A DNA stretch of 64,000 nt from Gottfriedia endophytica (GTDB lineage: Bacteria; Bacillota; Bacilli; Bacillales; Bacillaceae_G): positions 62,001-126,000 of the forward strand of contig NZ_JAGIYQ010000007.1 in the NCBI RefSeq assembly GCF_017814275.1, read 5' to 3'. Below are positions 56,278 to 64,000 of this stretch, one piece after another (within the stretch, counting starts at the first letter, position 1; each line of letters starts with the position of its first letter). The notes beneath the pieces are model-generated. The model did not search any database. It was not told the origin of the DNA and was given only the letters and a program-made list of their open reading frames with translations. The position numbers and the translations under genes were made by a program.

Positions 56278-56688
56278 TTATTTTGTTAAGGCATGCTCTA
56301 CCTTAATGCAACGATTCATGATGACTGTCTTTCCATGTTGTTTTAATAAATCATAAGCTTCATCATTCTCTATACCCAATTGAGCAAAGAATACATCACA
56401 ATCAATTTTTATAAACTCTTCCGCCACAGGTAGTAGATGCTCAGGTCTTCGAAATACATTTACGATATCTACTTTAAATGGTATTTCAAGTAAACTCGCA
56501 TATGATTTTTCACCAAGAACAGTATCAACAGTAGGATTTACAGGAACAATTTTATACCCAGCTTTTTGCATTGCTTCACTAACCATAAAAGATGTCTTTG
56601 ATGGATCTGAAGATAAACCGACAACAGCAATTACTTTACTACTTTTTAAAATTTTTCCAATTTCTTCTCTTGATGGGTACTTATCCAT
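56278..56688 (-). CDS. yneT: CoA-binding protein YneT/YccU
   Basis: The protein has a CoA-binding Rossmann fold, VIAVVGLSSDPSKTSFMVSE, then VPVNPTVDTVLGEKSYASL and VNVFRRPEHLLPVAEEFI. The role is unknown. The open frame reaches a GTG at 56697, but the ATG at 56688 (MDKYPSREE) has GGGTGA about 5 nt before it and gives 136 residues. It lies just before parE, as in B. subtilis. Confidence 0.88.
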   Translation of the reverse strand: MDKYPSREEIGKILKSSKVIAVVGLSSDPSKTSFMVSEAMQKAGYKIVPVNPTVDTVLGEKSYASLLEIPFKVDIVNVFRRPEHLLPVAEEFIKIDCDVFFAQLGIENDEAYDLLKQHGKTVIMNRCIKVEHALTK

Positions 56689-56715
56689 GCATCTCACCCT
56701 TTTCTATAATAAGTT

Positions 56716-56761
56716 GGCTGTTTTGTAAGTAGTTTTCATACTCCCAAAACAGCCATTTTTT
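56716..56761 (+). terminator. Plus-strand terminator between yneT and the HtrA gene
   Basis: GGCTGTTTTG (56716-56725) pairs with CAAAACAGCC (56745-56754), followed by ATTTTTT on the plus strand only. All nearby genes are on the minus strand, so it would stop antisense transcription. On the minus strand it is a plain hairpin with no T run. Confidence 0.45.
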
Positions 56762-56794
56762 ATTATTTTAGAGCTTTAGTTTTCTATTCGTCAA

Positions 56795-57979
56795 CTATTT
56801 AGAGCTCAATGTTATTGTTACAGTATGTTGACTACCTCCACGATAGAAGGTAATTTTCATATTATCTCCTACCTTTTTGTTTGAGTATAAATACTCACGA
56901 AGACTTAACACATCAGTAATTGGTTTTCCGTCTAATGCAACAATTACATCTAATTTACTCAATCCAGCTTTACTTGCCGGAGAGCCAGGTGTTACTTCAG
57001 TTACGACTGCCCCATCTGTAACATTTTTAGGAAGCTTTAATGTTTCAGCAATCGTGAATTGAGGAATTTCATTTAATGCTTTTAATCCTACACCAATTAC
57101 AGGTCTTGTAACCTCGCCAAACTTTTCAATTTGGTCTAATATTGGTTTGGCAACATTTATTGGAATTGCAAACCCTATTCCTTCTACTGATTGTTCGGCA
57201 ATTTTACTTGAGTTTATTCCGATAACCTCACCCTTTGCATTTAAAAGAGCTCCACCACTATTACCAGGATTGATTGATGCATCGGTTTGAATTACTTTTG
57301 CTTGATTATCTGCTACACCGTCTCCATCTAAATCCTGTGGAATCTCACGCGCCTTTGCACTAATAATTCCTTCAGTAACTGTACCCTCTAAAAATCCTAA
57401 AGGATTACCAATTGCGATTGCTGTATCTCCAGCCATAATATCATCTGAATTTCCAAGTTTTGCTACACTAGTAACATACTTAGCATCAATTTGCACCACT
57501 GCAAGATCTAGTAACGGATCAGTTCCTACAAGCTTAGCTGGCACTAATTGTCCACTAGGCATTTTTACCTTTAATTCTTTAGCACCTTCAACAACATGAT
57601 TATTAGTTGCAATTAATGCTTTGCCACCAATCTTTTTATAAATTACACCAGATCCAGATCCTGCTTCTTGTATTTCCATTGAAAAAGGATTTGAAGCCTG
57701 ATAATTATTTACCCCTACAACTGATTGTTTTGCCTGTGCAATAATACTTGTTAAGTTTTGTCTAGATACATTTGTCACTTGAATCGGTTGTAATTGTTGG
57801 TTATTTTGTACTGAGGCATTATTATTAAGTAATGCCGGTGAAACTAATGAAATCGTTAAAGCCCCAACAATTGCTCCGACAAATCCGGAAGTTAAATTTG
57901 ATAATCCTTTACGATCTTTTTTTCTTCTACTATTTTGATCATCATTATTTGTTAGATTCGTTTCATCATAAAATCCCAT
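56795..57979 (-). CDS. HtrA/DegP-family membrane-anchored serine protease
   Basis: The 394-residue protein has one N-terminal membrane helix (about 31-55), then a trypsin-like domain with His128 (NNHVV), Asp158 (PLLDLAVVQ) and Ser241 in INPGNSGGALL. A C-terminal PDZ domain (about 290-394) follows. This is the Bacillus HtrA/HtrB/HtrC type, which clears misfolded exported proteins. GGAGGGC precedes the ATG. The adjacent two-component genes could regulate it, as CssRS does for htrA in B. subtilis, but that link is inferred. Confidence 0.92.
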   Translation of the reverse strand: MGFYDETNLTNNDDQNSRRKKDRKGLSNLTSGFVGAIVGALTISLVSPALLNNNASVQNNQQLQPIQVTNVSRQNLTSIIAQAKQSVVGVNNYQASNPFSMEIQEAGSGSGVIYKKIGGKALIATNNHVVEGAKELKVKMPSGQLVPAKLVGTDPLLDLAVVQIDAKYVTSVAKLGNSDDIMAGDTAIAIGNPLGFLEGTVTEGIISAKAREIPQDLDGDGVADNQAKVIQTDASINPGNSGGALLNAKGEVIGINSSKIAEQSVEGIGFAIPINVAKPILDQIEKFGEVTRPVIGVGLKALNEIPQFTIAETLKLPKNVTDGAVVTEVTPGSPASKAGLSKLDVIVALDGKPITDVLSLREYLYSNKKVGDNMKITFYRGGSQHTVTITLSSK

Positions 57980-58218
57980 CTTTTAGCCCTCCAAGAACAA
58001 TTCGAATTTATTTATAACTGTACTATAAAATAGTGTTGTGTATTTTCTGTGAACTTTTTTTATTTTTTTCAATTTTTTTTGAAAGTCTCTTTATTGTTGT
58101 TATATAAATGGTTTTGTATCAAGGAGTTCGTGGGTTTCCGCTCCACTAATATTTATAATATAGTTTACTTTATTTAGCTCATTGTTTACGAAAACAGCTT
58201 TTTGAAATTTAATAATAA

Positions 58219-60006
58219 TTATTCTTCACTATATTCTTTTAAAGTAAACAAGAATTCGACGCCTTTTTCAATATTCTTAACAGTTATAGTAGACTTATGT
58301 AGATCTAAAATTGTTTTAACAATCGCCAGTCCCAGTCCCGTTCCACCACTTTCTCTTGTTCTTGATTGGTCAATTCGATAAAATCGATCCCAAATTTTTT
58401 CGATTTGATTTTCTGGAATATGTGGGCCTTCGTTAAAAATCGATACTTCTATCTCTTCCTTTTTAGAAATTGTAATCGTAATTTTCTTTTCGTTTTCACT
58501 ATACTTAATCGCATTTGATAAAATATTTATTAATACTTGTTGAATTCTTCGGTACTCACCTTCAACCAAAGTATGTGGAGGTATTTGAACATTAATTTGA
58601 TAAATTGGACTTTCTGTTATATGTCCAAACATTAATTCACATACCTGTTCTATGCTCCGCACTATTTCAAAAGGCGTATTTTGTAAATGATATGTACCTG
58701 ATTGCATTTTTGAAAGATCTAACATATCTTTTACTAATTCATTCATTCGGTTTGTTTCTTCTAAAATAACCGTAATATAATAATCATTTTTCGACTGATT
58801 TAATCCATCTTTTATTCCTTCCGCATAACTTTGAATAACACTTAAAGGTGTCTTCAATTCATGGGATACCCCACTAATAAATTCTTTTCTAATTGTTTCT
58901 AGTTGTTTTTCCTTTTCAATATCATCAAGTAGCTTTTTATTTGCAGTTTTCAAATCACTAATCGTATTTTCTAATCGAGTTGATAAACTATTTATACTCT
59001 TTGATATTTCGCCAATTTCATCATTTGAACGCACATCTATCTTTTCCGAAAAATCTAACTGTGCAAGTTTATTCGTAGCTTTATTAATTTTTAATAATGG
59101 CTTTGTTATCACTTTCGAGAAATAAAACGAAATGATAATAATTAAAAGTAACCCAATGACGAATGCATAGAAATAAAAACCTTTTAATACAAATAATGCT
59201 TCATTCACTGGTTGTAATGATGTTAAAGCAAAAATAATATCTGTACCATGTATTGTATGAATTGGATAAACAAACACTTTGTTTTGAGTCCCGCTCATTT
59301 TGTCTAAATAATCATAAGTTATCGGTAATTGACTTTCCTTGTATTTTCCGATATTAACATCACTATTTGCCAGATCAGCAATGGCATTCATTAAACTACT
59401 CATCTGTGCGGAATAAGTATATTGATTGGTTAATGGAAGGTGTAAATCAATTAGTTTTCCAGAAACTTGCACTTTTACTAATGGGTCTAAATCTGAAGAC
59501 ATATTCATTTCATTTTGTTTAGTAGATGATTGTTCCCAAATTCCATTTTTTGTTTTGATTAAAGTAGGTAAAAAATAGCCAGCTCGTATATATCCTTCAA
59601 TATATACCTGTTCATTTTTCTTTAAATTTAATGAAAGAATTTGTTGTAAATCATTTGAATATAATAAATTATTTAATGGAATATAAATTTTCTCACCTTT
59701 ATTAGTTAGTACAGTTAAATCAAAATTGTTTTCAGCTTTTAATATCCCATTTTTATCTAAAATGGCAACTGAGGTATTGTATTGATTATAAAATTTAGCA
59801 ATTTCGGATTCTAATTGACTACTTGTCCATGACTCCGTCTTATATTCATTCACGAATGTTTTAAGTTGATTACTAACGAGACTTACCTTTTTCGTAGTAT
59901 AAAACGATTGCAAAAAAAGGGATTGTCCAACAACTACGATTGCTAAAAAAACTACAAGTAAAATCGTTACTGACAAAAACAACTTTTTAACGATGCTTTT
60001 TTTCAT
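58219..60006 (-). CDS. Two-component sensor histidine kinase
   Basis: The kinase has two membrane helices (about 9-30 and 275-300 in the reading from 60006) flanking an extracytoplasmic sensor domain of about 240 residues. A HAMP domain (about 300-350), HisKA (ISGVSHELKTPLSV, His at about 390) and HATPase (NILSNAIKYSENEKK, GTGLGLAIVK) follow. ATG at 60006 has GAGGAG 7 nt before it and is only 1 bp from the regulator stop. The signal is unknown. It is near the protease gene, so a cell-envelope role is possible. Confidence 0.88.
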   Translation of the reverse strand: MKKSIVKKLFLSVTILLVVFLAIVVVGQSLFLQSFYTTKKVSLVSNQLKTFVNEYKTESWTSSQLESEIAKFYNQYNTSVAILDKNGILKAENNFDLTVLTNKGEKIYIPLNNLLYSNDLQQILSLNLKKNEQVYIEGYIRAGYFLPTLIKTKNGIWEQSSTKQNEMNMSSDLDPLVKVQVSGKLIDLHLPLTNQYTYSAQMSSLMNAIADLANSDVNIGKYKESQLPITYDYLDKMSGTQNKVFVYPIHTIHGTDIIFALTSLQPVNEALFVLKGFYFYAFVIGLLLIIIISFYFSKVITKPLLKINKATNKLAQLDFSEKIDVRSNDEIGEISKSINSLSTRLENTISDLKTANKKLLDDIEKEKQLETIRKEFISGVSHELKTPLSVIQSYAEGIKDGLNQSKNDYYITVILEETNRMNELVKDMLDLSKMQSGTYHLQNTPFEIVRSIEQVCELMFGHITESPIYQINVQIPPHTLVEGEYRRIQQVLINILSNAIKYSENEKKITITISKKEEIEVSIFNEGPHIPENQIEKIWDRFYRIDQSRTRESGGTGLGLAIVKTILDLHKSTITVKNIEKGVEFLFTLKEYSEE

Positions 60007-60007
60007 A

Positions 60008-60685
60008 TTAATTCTCCTCAAATTTATAACCAACCCTTATTACTGTTACAATATTTGATGCTTTTCCCCCTATTTTTTGTCTTAACTTTTTAATATGAGT
60101 ATCGACCGTTCGATCATCTCCATCATAGTCATATCCCCAAATTTGATTTAATAATTGTTCTCTCGTTAAGACAATATCTTTATTTTCTATTAAATAATGA
60201 AGTAATTCGAATTCTTTATTAGTTAAAAATACCTGCTCTTCTTCAATGAACACTGTCCGTGACTTCGGATTTAATGTTATCCCTGATTTAGTTCTTTCAT
60301 TTAATTCAGTACTTGTCAATTCTCCTACCCTCTTAAGGAGACTTTTCGCTTTAGCTACTAATATCTTCGGGCTAAAAGGCTTTGTAACATATTCATCTGC
60401 TCCAATATCGAATCCGATTAATTGGTCTTCTTCATCAGATCTAGCAGTTACCATTATGATAGGTGTGTTTGATGTCTCTCTTATTTTTTTACAAACATTC
60501 CAACCATCAATTTTTGGAATCATTATATCTAATATCACAAGATGGACATCGTTTTGCTCAAATAAATCCAACCCTTCTACCCCATCTGCCGCTTCAATTA
60601 CATGAAAATTTTCCTGTACAAAATATTCTTTGACAATATCTCTTAAACGTAGCTCGTCTTCAATGATTAAAACCGTTTTGAACAT
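60008..60685 (-). CDS. OmpR/PhoB-family response regulator
   Basis: The 225-residue protein has a receiver domain with Asp52 in VILDIMIPKIDGW and Lys in YVTKPFSPK, and an OmpR-type winged helix with LTNKEFELLHYLIENKDIV and WGYDYDGDDRTVDTHIKKLR. It forms an operon with the following histidine kinase. It is divergent from plsY. Paralogues are numerous in this family, so no gene symbol is given. Confidence 0.92.
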   Translation of the reverse strand: MFKTVLIIEDELRLRDIVKEYFVQENFHVIEAADGVEGLDLFEQNDVHLVILDIMIPKIDGWNVCKKIRETSNTPIIMVTARSDEEDQLIGFDIGADEYVTKPFSPKILVAKAKSLLKRVGELTSTELNERTKSGITLNPKSRTVFIEEEQVFLTNKEFELLHYLIENKDIVLTREQLLNQIWGYDYDGDDRTVDTHIKKLRQKIGGKASNIVTVIRVGYKFEEN

Positions 60686-60881
60686 GATTATTTACCCTTT
60701 CGTTTTGAGCAATTTCTTTTTTGACAATATTTTATCATACTAACTGTTTAAAATTGGAAAATATACTGTTAAAGATACAAATGTCATGATATTCATGAAT
60801 ATAACTATTTTTTTCTTCATACCCTGTGTTAAAATAAGTCAAGATTATTCATATTTATTTGATTTGAAGAGGGGTTTCTAA

Positions 60882-61472
60882 ATGAACTATTTCATTTTTG
60901 TACTTGCCTACTTAATTGGTTCTGTACCTTTTGGGTTAGTTGTAGGTAAACTTTTCTACGGTGTTGACATTCGTGAACACGGTAGTGGTAATTTAGGTGG
61001 TACAAATACATTTCGTGTATTAGGTAAAAAAGCAGGTTTCATAGTAACCATTGGAGATATATTAAAAGGAACATTAGCTGCATCACTTCCATTATTGTTT
61101 CACCAAGACTTGAATCCTTTATTTGTTGGATTATTTGCTGTAGTTGGACATATGTATCCAATATTTGCTGGGTTTAGAGGTGGGAAAGCAGTTGCAACTT
61201 CTGCTGGGCTACTTTTATTTCAATCGCCATTATTATTTCTTATTTTGTTAATCTTTTTCTTAGGCTGTTTATTTACAACAAAGTATGTTTCTTTATCATC
61301 CATGTTAACTGCAATAGTTTCAATGATTGGTGCATGGATCGAAGGAGATAAAATTCTATTTTATATTTTGACAATCATAACAATATTTATTATTTACCGT
61401 CATAGAGCCAATATTAAGCGAATCATGAATGGTACTGAATCAAAAGCTAATATAAAATTATTTAAGAAATGA
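60882..61472 (+). CDS. plsY: Glycerol-3-phosphate acyltransferase PlsY
   Basis: The 196-residue membrane protein has the PlsY motifs [15 protein letters not shown] and [14 protein letters not shown], with about five membrane helices. It transfers acyl groups from acyl-phosphate to glycerol-3-phosphate, the first step of phospholipid synthesis. GAGGGG precedes the ATG. In B. subtilis plsY (yneS), yneT and parE/parC are neighbours. Here the protease and the two-component genes lie between plsY and yneT. Confidence 0.95.
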   Translation: MNYFIFVLAYLIGSVPFGLVVGKLFYGVDIREHGSGNLGGTNTFRVLGKKAGFIVTIGDILKGTLAASLPLLFHQDLNPLFVGLFAVVGHMYPIFAGFRGGKAVATSAGLLLFQSPLLFLILLIFFLGCLFTTKYVSLSSMLTAIVSMIGAWIEGDKILFYILTIITIFIIYRHRANIKRIMNGTESKANIKLFKK

Positions 61473-61513
61473 AAAAGCGCCTTAGAGGATAGTTTCCTTC
61501 TAAGGTGTTTTTT
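61472..61513 (+). terminator. plsY terminator
   Basis: AAAAAGCGCCTTAGA pairs with TCTAAGGTGTTTTTT (with G-U) around a 12-base loop. It begins at the plsY stop. Confidence 0.8.
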
Positions 61514-61518
61514 GTTTA

Positions 61519-61732
61519 GGCTGTGATCGACCCTTTGTTGTAATTAATAATGAGATTAGTTGATTTCCGCTTCAGGATGCTCGCTTTCCTTGGGGCGGGC
61601 GGTGAGCCTCCTCGTCACTATCGCTCCTGTGGGGTCTCACCTGTCCCGCTGCTCCCACAGGAGTCTCGCACCTTCCGCTCCAATCAACTAATTATCAACA
61701 GTATTCTTTATCAAACTCTTATAAAAAAGAAT
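61519..61732. repeat. MITE-like repeat, copy 4
   Basis: GGCTGTGATCG at the left leads to TTAGTTGATT, then a core with AGCCTCCTCGTCACTATCGC and TCCTGTGGGGTCTCACC, then AATCAACTA. The core has lost the usual CTCAGCC in favour of CTCACCTG. The right end is diverged. It sits between plsY and yneP. Confidence 0.75.
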
Positions 61733-61803
61733 CTATTATAAATACCCTTTTGTTAATCTACAATTTCAAAATAGAAAAAAATCTGTTCCATTCCCGCGAA
61801 CGT

Positions 61804-61840
61804 AAAAAGGCATTGGATTTATTAGTATCTCCAATGCCTT
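61804..61840 (-). terminator. yneP terminator
   Basis: AAGGCATTGGA (61807-61817) pairs exactly with TCCAATGCCTT (61830-61840), with T run on the minus strand. It follows the yneP stop. Confidence 0.75.
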
Positions 61841-61862
61841 CCATTTAGGTAATAATTATTTA

Positions 61863-62279
61863 TTATTTCATTGCTTTTTCATACGCTGCATACCATTCAG
61901 GAAATTTTTTCTTAAATTTAAGTGGTTTAAAATCCTCTTTAGAAACGATTACATGCGTTGATTCACCAATACTGCATAGTTCTCCTTGATCATTAAACAC
62001 TTCATACGAATAAACAACCTTAATTGGACCAAGTGATTTTACACTAGTTTTAACAGTAGCTATCTGACCATATTTCAAACTTTTTTTATATGAAATTTGG
62101 AGGTCTACTACAGGTGAAAGTACTCCCTGCTTTTCCATTTCAGCATATTCAAATCCTAAGTCTTTAATTAATTGAGTACGACCTAATTCAAACCAAACTA
62201 AGTAATTCGCATGATAGACAACACCCATTTGATCTGTTTCAGCGTAACGGACTTCAATCTGTTTTTCAGCTACAAGCAT
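61863..62279 (-). CDS. yneP: Acyl-CoA thioesterase (hot-dog fold, YneP-like)
   Basis: The 138-residue protein has the 4-hydroxybenzoyl-CoA thioesterase pattern RYAETDQMGVVYHANYLVWF (Asp at about 16 in the active site) followed by FELGRTQLI. It should hydrolyse acyl-CoA, the substrate being unclear. B. subtilis yneP is also 138 residues and lies close to plsY, supporting the name. It is divergent from sleL. Confidence 0.85.
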   Translation of the reverse strand: MLVAEKQIEVRYAETDQMGVVYHANYLVWFELGRTQLIKDLGFEYAEMEKQGVLSPVVDLQISYKKSLKYGQIATVKTSVKSLGPIKVVYSYEVFNDQGELCSIGESTHVIVSKEDFKPLKFKKKFPEWYAAYEKAMK

Positions 62280-62442
62280 TATTCTCTCCTCCTTATTTCA
62301 TTTCTATCTTACCAAAAATGATATGATTTTTTCTAATACTTTGTTTTTACGAATGACAATTAGACCAAAATTCTTCTAAATATTTTTCACAGTCATATAT
62401 TGTTAATGACGTAATTATAAAATTAGGAAAGGAGCAAAGTTA

Positions 62443-63726
62443 ATGCAAATTCACGTAGTAAAAAGCGGAGAAACAGTAATGAGCATTGCTAAATTATACG
62501 GTGTTGAACCACAAAGTGTCATCAATTCAAACGGTCTATCCGCTCCTTATAAGATTGTTACTGGGGAAGCTCTAGTTATTCCAACAACTGGAAATCAATA
62601 CATTGTTCAACCTGGAGACAGTTTATACACAATCGCACAAACTTACAACGTCACGACAAATCAACTGGCACTATATAATGGAATTAGCCCTTATTCAACA
62701 ATTAATATTGGGCAAAAATTAACCTTACCTCCTCATAAAAAACGAGATGCTGAAACTGTTGGTTATATCCAGCCTACCTCTGTCCCAGTAAGACCAGGTT
62801 TAATCGAATCAGCTAGAGAAGAAAGTAAATATTTAACATATCTTGCTCATTTTAGTTTTGAAGTCAAGCGCGACGGAACCTTAACCGAACCACCTATGGA
62901 TGATATCCCTGCCATTGCAAGAAACAATCGTTGTGTTTATATGATGGTCGTGTCAAATTTGGAAGCTGGTAATTTTAATACTGAACTAACTCACAGTATC
63001 TTGCAAAGCTCTGCTGTTCAAGATAAATTAATTGATAATATTCTCCAAATCAGTAGAAGGTATGGGTTCCGTGATATAAATTTTGACTTTGAAGATATTA
63101 GTGCAAATGACAAAAATGCCTATATTAACTTCCTAAGAAAAGTTAAATCTAGACTTCCAGAGGGGTACTTTTTAAGTGCTACACTCGTCCCAAAAACAAG
63201 CTCTAAGCAAAAAGGACGGTATTACGAAGGGCAAGATTATGAAGGAATTGGTCGAGTTGTAGATTTTGTAATAATCATGACATACGATTGGGGATGGCAA
63301 GGTGGCCCTCCTGCATCAGTTTCACCTATTGATCAAGTAAGGAAAGTATTAAACTATGCTAAAACTCAAATTCCACCAAACAAAATTATGATGGGACAAA
63401 ATTTATATGGATTTGATTGGAAAGTGCCATTTCGTCCAGGTACAATGGCAAAAGCATTAAGCTCCGAGGCGGCTATCAAACTTGCAATTACTCATGGTGT
63501 TCCGATAAGTTTTGATAATAAAACAAAATCTCCATATTTTAGATATACTGAATCAAATGGTCAAAGACACGAGGTTCACTTCGAGGATGCTCGTTCAGTC
63601 CAAGCAAAATTTAATTTATTGAAAGAAGAAGGTCTTCGTGGAATCTCATATTGGAAACTAGGGTTACCATTTATTCAAAATTGGGAACTTCTTCAAAATA
63701 ACTTTAATATCGCTAAGAGGAGATAA
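62443..63726 (+). CDS. sleL: Spore cortex-lytic N-acetylglucosaminidase, LysM-GH18 (SleL/YaaH type)
   Basis: The 427-residue protein has two LysM repeats (about 1-48 and 51-98), then a GH18 domain. The active-site strand reads DINFDFEDIS (catalytic Glu in FDFED, about 206) and VDFVIIMTYDWGW follows. SleL/YaaH-type enzymes act on cortex peptidoglycan fragments during germination. There is no signal peptide, as in SleL. Its presence fits an endospore former. AAAGGAG lies before the ATG. Confidence 0.9.
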   Translation: MQIHVVKSGETVMSIAKLYGVEPQSVINSNGLSAPYKIVTGEALVIPTTGNQYIVQPGDSLYTIAQTYNVTTNQLALYNGISPYSTINIGQKLTLPPHKKRDAETVGYIQPTSVPVRPGLIESAREESKYLTYLAHFSFEVKRDGTLTEPPMDDIPAIARNNRCVYMMVVSNLEAGNFNTELTHSILQSSAVQDKLIDNILQISRRYGFRDINFDFEDISANDKNAYINFLRKVKSRLPEGYFLSATLVPKTSSKQKGRYYEGQDYEGIGRVVDFVIIMTYDWGWQGGPPASVSPIDQVRKVLNYAKTQIPPNKIMMGQNLYGFDWKVPFRPGTMAKALSSEAAIKLAITHGVPISFDNKTKSPYFRYTESNGQRHEVHFEDARSVQAKFNLLKEEGLRGISYWKLGLPFIQNWELLQNNFNIAKRR

Positions 63727-63729
63727 ACA

Positions 63730-63770
63730 AATGCCAGGTTAGCTCATTTTTGAGAACCTGGCATTTTTTA
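63730..63770 (+). terminator. sleL terminator
   Basis: AATGCCAGGTT (63730-63740) pairs exactly with AACCTGGCATT (63755-63765), followed by a T run. Confidence 0.85.
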
Positions 63771-63774
63771 TAAA

Positions 63775-63909
63775 GGCTGTTTCCGTATACATTGTTGCTA
63801 TTTTAGAACGCGTTAGTTGATTACATCTCAAGGCTGCTCCCTTTCAGTTGTAATCAACTTCTGTCTGTAAAATTAAAATCTTAAAAGCAACAATTTTTTT
63901 AAAAGAACC
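63775..63909. repeat. MITE-like repeat, copy 5 (core deleted)
   Basis: Begins GGCTGTTTCCGTATACATTG, continues to GTTAGTTGATTACA, then jumps from CTGCTCCCTTTC to AGTTGTAATCAACTTCTGTC and ends at GAACCT. Terminal and subterminal repeats are kept, but about 90 bp of the GC-rich core is missing, leaving 135 bp. Confidence 0.78.
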
Positions 63910-63933
63910 TTATAAAAAGATCAATTTTAAAAA

Positions 63934-64000
63934 TTAATCGTTTCTATTACTAAACGCTTGCTCTTCTTGTAATTCTTTTTGTAGTCCCTCAATGCTTTCT
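63934..64000 (-). CDS. Partial gene at the right edge (C-terminus only)
   Basis: The last 21 residues, ESIEGLQKELQEEQAFSNRN, then Asp and a stop (TAA at 63936-63934), are visible. Too short to identify. The Glu/Gln-rich end suggests a coiled segment. Confidence 0.5.
   Translation of the reverse strand, partial: ESIEGLQKELQEEQAFSNRND

Noticed and set aside
60246-60605. 119-codon frame opposite the response regulator
   Set aside because: It lies fully within the regulator gene with its conserved domains, so it is a shadow.
60721-60726. TTGACA as a plsY -35 box
   Set aside because: No acceptable -10 lies 16-18 bp downstream, and the distance to the gene is long.
1-64000. CRISPR array, tRNA, rRNA or prophage
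   Set aside because: No regularly spaced short repeats, no cloverleaf candidates, no rRNA-like blocks and no phage structural genes were seen by eye. dut alone is not enough for a phage call.

Overview
The window is a low-GC (about one third G+C by eye) Firmicute chromosome segment. Gene content points to an endospore-forming member of the Bacillaceae: a CitR/CitA divergent pair, LiaFSR, YeaC/YeaD-type genes, a YebG-like NETI protein, the PlsY/YneT/ParE/ParC neighbourhood, a glycine T-box before glyS, and a SleL/YaaH-type cortex-lytic enzyme. No rRNA, tRNA, CRISPR array, intact transposon or prophage was seen. The species cannot be named from the sequence alone.

Layout. 1-5.8 kb: ybaK (partial), RarD-type permease, a 14-TM drug exporter, a repeat element, msrA, and citR/citA. 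6-11.6 kb: an orphan protein, a broken IS3-family end, and a Fur-controlled EfeM-EfeB-EfeU iron-uptake operon on the minus strand. 11.7-16.5 kb: a frameshifted aldonolactone-oxidase gene coupled by ATGA to a fold-type III PLP racemase-like gene, then a UPF1-like helicase. 16.6-20.3 kb: small housekeeping and stress genes. 20.5-23.3 kb: an aldehyde dehydrogenase and a GABA-type aminotransferase. 23.7-26.1 kb: liaF-liaS-liaR. 26.3-32.2 kb: rsgA and two nearly identical dtpT peptide-transporter genes produced by a tandem duplication that left a piece of dut between them. 32.8-36.2 kb: a MoxR/DUF58/DUF4129-like operon. 36.5-41.4 kb: a tyrosine decarboxylation cluster (antiporter, TyrDC, tyrosyl-tRNA synthetase). 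41.7-45.3 kb: small proteins, a Bax-inhibitor-like membrane protein, and glyS with its T-box. 46.1-51.2 kb: livK-livH-livM-livG-livF branched-chain amino acid transport. 51.4-51.6 kb: a two-hairpin candidate small RNA. 51.7-62 kb: parC/parE, yneT, an HtrA-type protease next to a two-component system, plsY and yneP. 62.4-63.7 kb: sleL.

A family of roughly 220 bp GC-rich MITE-like repeats occurs at five places (about 2.7, 32.5, 42.5, 61.6 and 63.8 kb). One site appears to be one copy nested inside another, and one copy has lost its core. The most informative signals for follow-up are the tyrosine decarboxylase operon with its palindromic upstream site, the strongly conserved 42-nt leader and attenuator-like hairpin before both dtpT copies, the two-hairpin RNA at 51.4 kb, and the repeat family.
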